Shown: piece by piece, positions 7,573-8,731 of the stretch
How positions within the stretch are numbered: position 1 is the first letter of the stretch
Layout: every line of letters begins with the position of its first letter
Origin: Microbacteriaceae bacterium
GTDB taxonomy: Bacteria > Actinomycetota > Actinomycetes > Actinomycetales > Microbacteriaceae
Direction of reading: 5' to 3'
NCBI GenBank assembly: GCA_026785785.1
Contig: JAJAZI010000006.1
Coordinates: forward strand, 1-8,731
Length of the DNA stretch: 8,731 bases
Notes under the pieces: model-generated
What the model was told of the DNA's origin: nothing
Seen by the model: only the letters and a program-made list of their open reading frames with translations
Databases searched by the model: none
Position numbers and translations under genes: made by a program

Positions 7573-8445
7573 TCAGCCGGCGTAGTTCGGGGCGGCCGGC
7601 AGGCCGAAAAACTCCTCGAGCGTCGTGATGCCCCGCTCGCGCATCTCGGTGGACAGGTCGGTGCCGACGAACCGGAAGTGCCAGGGCTCGTAGATGAATC
7701 CCGTCACGGCCGTCTTGTCGGCCGGGTAGCGCAGGATGAATCCGAACCGCCAGGCATTTCCGGCGAGCCAGGCGCCCTGGGCCGTCTCGCCGAAGCATTC
7801 CTCGATCGAGCACCGCTCGGGCAGCGAGGTGATGTCGACGCCAAGGCCTGTCTGGTGCTCGCTGTGCCCGGGGCGCGCGCTCTGGGCGTCGGCCGTCGCC
7901 TGTCCGACGCGAGACACCCAGCCGCCATAGACGCGCACCTGGGTGTCGTAGGAGCGGTACGCGTTCTGGATCTGCATCGCCCCCGCGCCCTCAGCAGCCG
8001 CCGCCGCGAACATCTCGGCGATCGCGATGGCCGCATCGGACCTCAGATAAGGGCTGGAGATGAAGGGCACACCCGCCACGACCAGGTCGGGAGGCACGAA
8101 CAGCGCCGGGCTGAGCGGGCGGAGCTTGTTGCTCACGACCCAGAGGCTCGCCGGGTCGTCGATCGAGTAGCGCGAGGAGTCGAAGGCCGGGTCGCCGGGA
8201 GGCGGGCTCGGCGCGGGAGCCGGCTTCGGCGTCGGGACCGGCGCGGGATCCGGCGTCTGGTCCGGCGTCTGGTCCGGCGCTTCGGGTGACGCGGATACCG
8301 AGGGCGACGGCGACACCGCCGACCGCCACTCCCCCGTCGCAGAGAGGAAGTCGGACTGGCACGCCGACAGGCCGAAGGACACGGCGGCAGCAGTGAGGAC
8401 GGCGACGACTCCGCGGGCCGCCCGGCGTGTCACTCGATCGTGCAT
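7573..8445 (-). CDS. VanY-like D-alanyl-D-alanine carboxypeptidase lipoprotein (peptidase M15B)
   Basis: A zinc D,D-carboxypeptidase that trims the terminal D-Ala from peptidoglycan stem peptides outside the membrane. The product is 290 residues. Residues 1-29 form a lipoprotein signal: basic start (DRVTRR), hydrophobic core and lipobox LSAC with Cys29 as the expected lipidated residue. A Pro/Ser/Asp/Thr-rich linker (about 44-86) follows. The M15 domain (about 95-275) has AYRSYDTQ, the zinc motif SEHQTGLGVDI (His and Asp ligands) and EPWHFRF (catalytic Glu, third ligand His). The ATG at 8445 is chosen because the signal peptide starts there and a TAGGAT box lies 7 nt upstream; a longer frame starting at 8493 would spoil the signal peptide. 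Most M15B enzymes with such linkers do general wall maintenance. Nothing nearby (no VanRS, VanHAX) points to glycopeptide resistance. Confidence 0.9.
   Translation of the reverse strand: MHDRVTRRAARGVVAVLTAAAVSFGLSACQSDFLSATGEWRSAVSPSPSVSASPEAPDQTPDQTPDPAPVPTPKPAPAPSPPPGDPAFDSSRYSIDDPASLWVVSNKLRPLSPALFVPPDLVVAGVPFISSPYLRSDAAIAIAEMFAAAAAEGAGAMQIQNAYRSYDTQVRVYGGWVSRVGQATADAQSARPGHSEHQTGLGVDITSLPERCSIEECFGETAQGAWLAGNAWRFGFILRYPADKTAVTGFIYEPWHFRFVGTDLSTEMRERGITTLEEFFGLPAAPNYAG
8251..8279 (-). repeat. 12-bp tandem repeat in the carboxypeptidase linker
   Basis: Two identical units cggcgtctggtc (8251-8262 and 8263-8274) followed by a partial third. In the gene's frame they code Asp-Gln-Thr-Pro repeats within the Pro-rich linker between the lipid anchor and the enzyme domain. 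Linker length may vary between strains. Confidence 0.75.
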
Positions 8446-8452
8446 CCCACCA

Positions 8453-8458
8453 ATCCTA
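8453..8458 (-). promoter_or_regulatory. -10 box of a leaderless carboxypeptidase promoter
   Basis: The minus strand reads TAGGAT, a TANNNT match, 7 nt before the ATG at 8445. The expected -35 place is around 8476-8481 and overlaps the first TTGCA motif of the region that also drives the MFS gene. Confidence 0.45.
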
Positions 8459-8476
8459 ACGAGGGGGTCCGCGCAC

Positions 8477-8505
8477 TTGCAGCCCACTTGCATAAGGTGT
8501 AACTT
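8477..8505 (+). promoter_or_regulatory. Possible promoter of the MFS transporter gene
   Basis: TTGCAG (8477-8482), a 17-bp gap, and TAACTT (8500-8505) make a plausible -35/-10 pair. This would place the transcript start near 8512, inside the inverted repeat described separately. A second TAACTT at 8558-8563 is an alternative -10 without a good -35. Confidence 0.35.
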
Positions 8506-8523
8506 TGCAGTCTTTGCAAAGTT
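8501..8523. promoter_or_regulatory. 23-bp inverted repeat, probable repressor operator upstream of the MFS gene
   Basis: AACTTTGCA (8501-8509) and TGCAAAGTT (8515-8523) are perfect 9-bp arms around GTCTT. A shorter perfect palindrome, CTTTGCAAAG (8512-8521), overlaps it. The site covers the putative -10 box and transcript start. This arrangement is typical of TetR- or MarR-type repressors that control drug-efflux genes. The regulator is not in the window and may lie beyond the transporter. Confidence 0.65.
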
Positions 8524-8588
8524 TTACGCCCAACGTCGCCCGCAGCTTGCATGAGAATAACTTACCAACACATCCAGAACGAGGTTCC

Positions 8589-8731
8589 ATGTCACGCGTC
8601 GACTCCAAGGCCAAGTCCAGCGCCCGAAAGAACGCCGTCGCCGATCCCGGCACGGTGATGACCCACCGCCAGATCCTGTTCGTCATCGTCGGCCTCATGG
8701 CCGGGATGTTCCTCTCGGCACTCGACCAGAC
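8589..8731 (+). CDS. DHA2-family MFS drug transporter (EmrB/QacA type), 5' end only
   Basis: Proton-driven exporters of this family expel lipophilic or cationic compounds across the membrane using 14 transmembrane helices. Only the first 48 residues are present; the frame runs off the window. Residues 1-28 are basic and hydrophilic (SKAKSSARK). The first helix starts near 29 (ILFVIVGLMAGMFLSAL) and ends in LDQT, the beginning of the LDxTIVNVALP-type motif of DHA2 members. The ATG at 8589 follows GAGG (8581-8584) with a short 4-nt gap, so unlike most genes here this mRNA has a leader and a ribosome binding site. A later ATG at residue 24 is possible but lacks a ribosome binding site. Family assignment rests on the first helix alone; substrate unknown. 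Confidence 0.8.
   Translation, partial: MSRVDSKAKSSARKNAVADPGTVMTHRQILFVIVGLMAGMFLSALDQ

Noticed and set aside
7573..8445. Vancomycin-resistance function for the VanY-like gene
   Set aside because: No VanRS or VanHAX genes are nearby. The M15B fold alone is common in actinobacterial wall maintenance.
8446..8493. Longer carboxypeptidase start at 8493
   Set aside because: The extra 16 residues would precede an already complete lipoprotein signal peptide and would span the -10 box.

Overview
The window looks like ordinary chromosomal DNA from a high-GC actinobacterium. The G+C is roughly two thirds, starts are often GTG or TTG, the tRNA lacks an encoded CCA, the seryl-tRNA synthetase and LCP proteins are of actinobacterial type, and most promoters look leaderless. 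The family Microbacteriaceae is my best guess, by inference only. Nearly all of the sequence is coding. No stretch longer than about 150 bases lacks a gene.

Layout. On the minus strand, read right to left from 3557: serS (seryl-tRNA synthetase); a HAD/Cof-type phosphatase whose GTG start overlaps the serS stop as GTGA; a tRNA-Ser(UGA) gene; and an LCP (LytR-CpsA-Psr) cell-wall glycopolymer transferase, cut by the left window edge inside a repetitive Pro/Asp/Val tail. A diacylglycerol kinase-family lipid kinase (+) diverges from serS across only 38 bp and converges on pheA (-, prephenate dehydratase). pheA diverges from pgm (+, alpha-phosphoglucomutase) across 92 bp. pgm converges on a VanY-like D,D-carboxypeptidase lipoprotein (-). 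That gene diverges from the start of a 14-TM DHA2 drug-efflux MFS transporter (+), cut by the right edge.

The genes are mainly housekeeping: translation (serS, tRNA-Ser), envelope building (LCP, lipid kinase, carboxypeptidase, and pgm through glucose-1-phosphate), phenylalanine synthesis (pheA) and export (MFS). No phage, CRISPR, toxin-antitoxin or defence system is visible, and I see no convincing new multi-gene system.

The unusual content is mostly between genes. (1) A 121-bp element with 18-bp terminal inverted repeats fills the pgm/carboxypeptidase gap almost exactly from stop codon to stop codon. (2) A 38-bp divergent promoter between serS and the lipid kinase has TANNNT boxes exactly 6 nt from both GTG starts, so the two promoters must overlap. 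(3) The same box-to-start spacing recurs at pheA, pgm and the carboxypeptidase, implying leaderless mRNAs. (4) A 9-5-9 perfect inverted repeat lies within a cluster of five TTGCA motifs upstream of the MFS gene. (5) Low-complexity protein tails built from in-frame tandem DNA repeats occur in four of the seven complete or partial genes around them.
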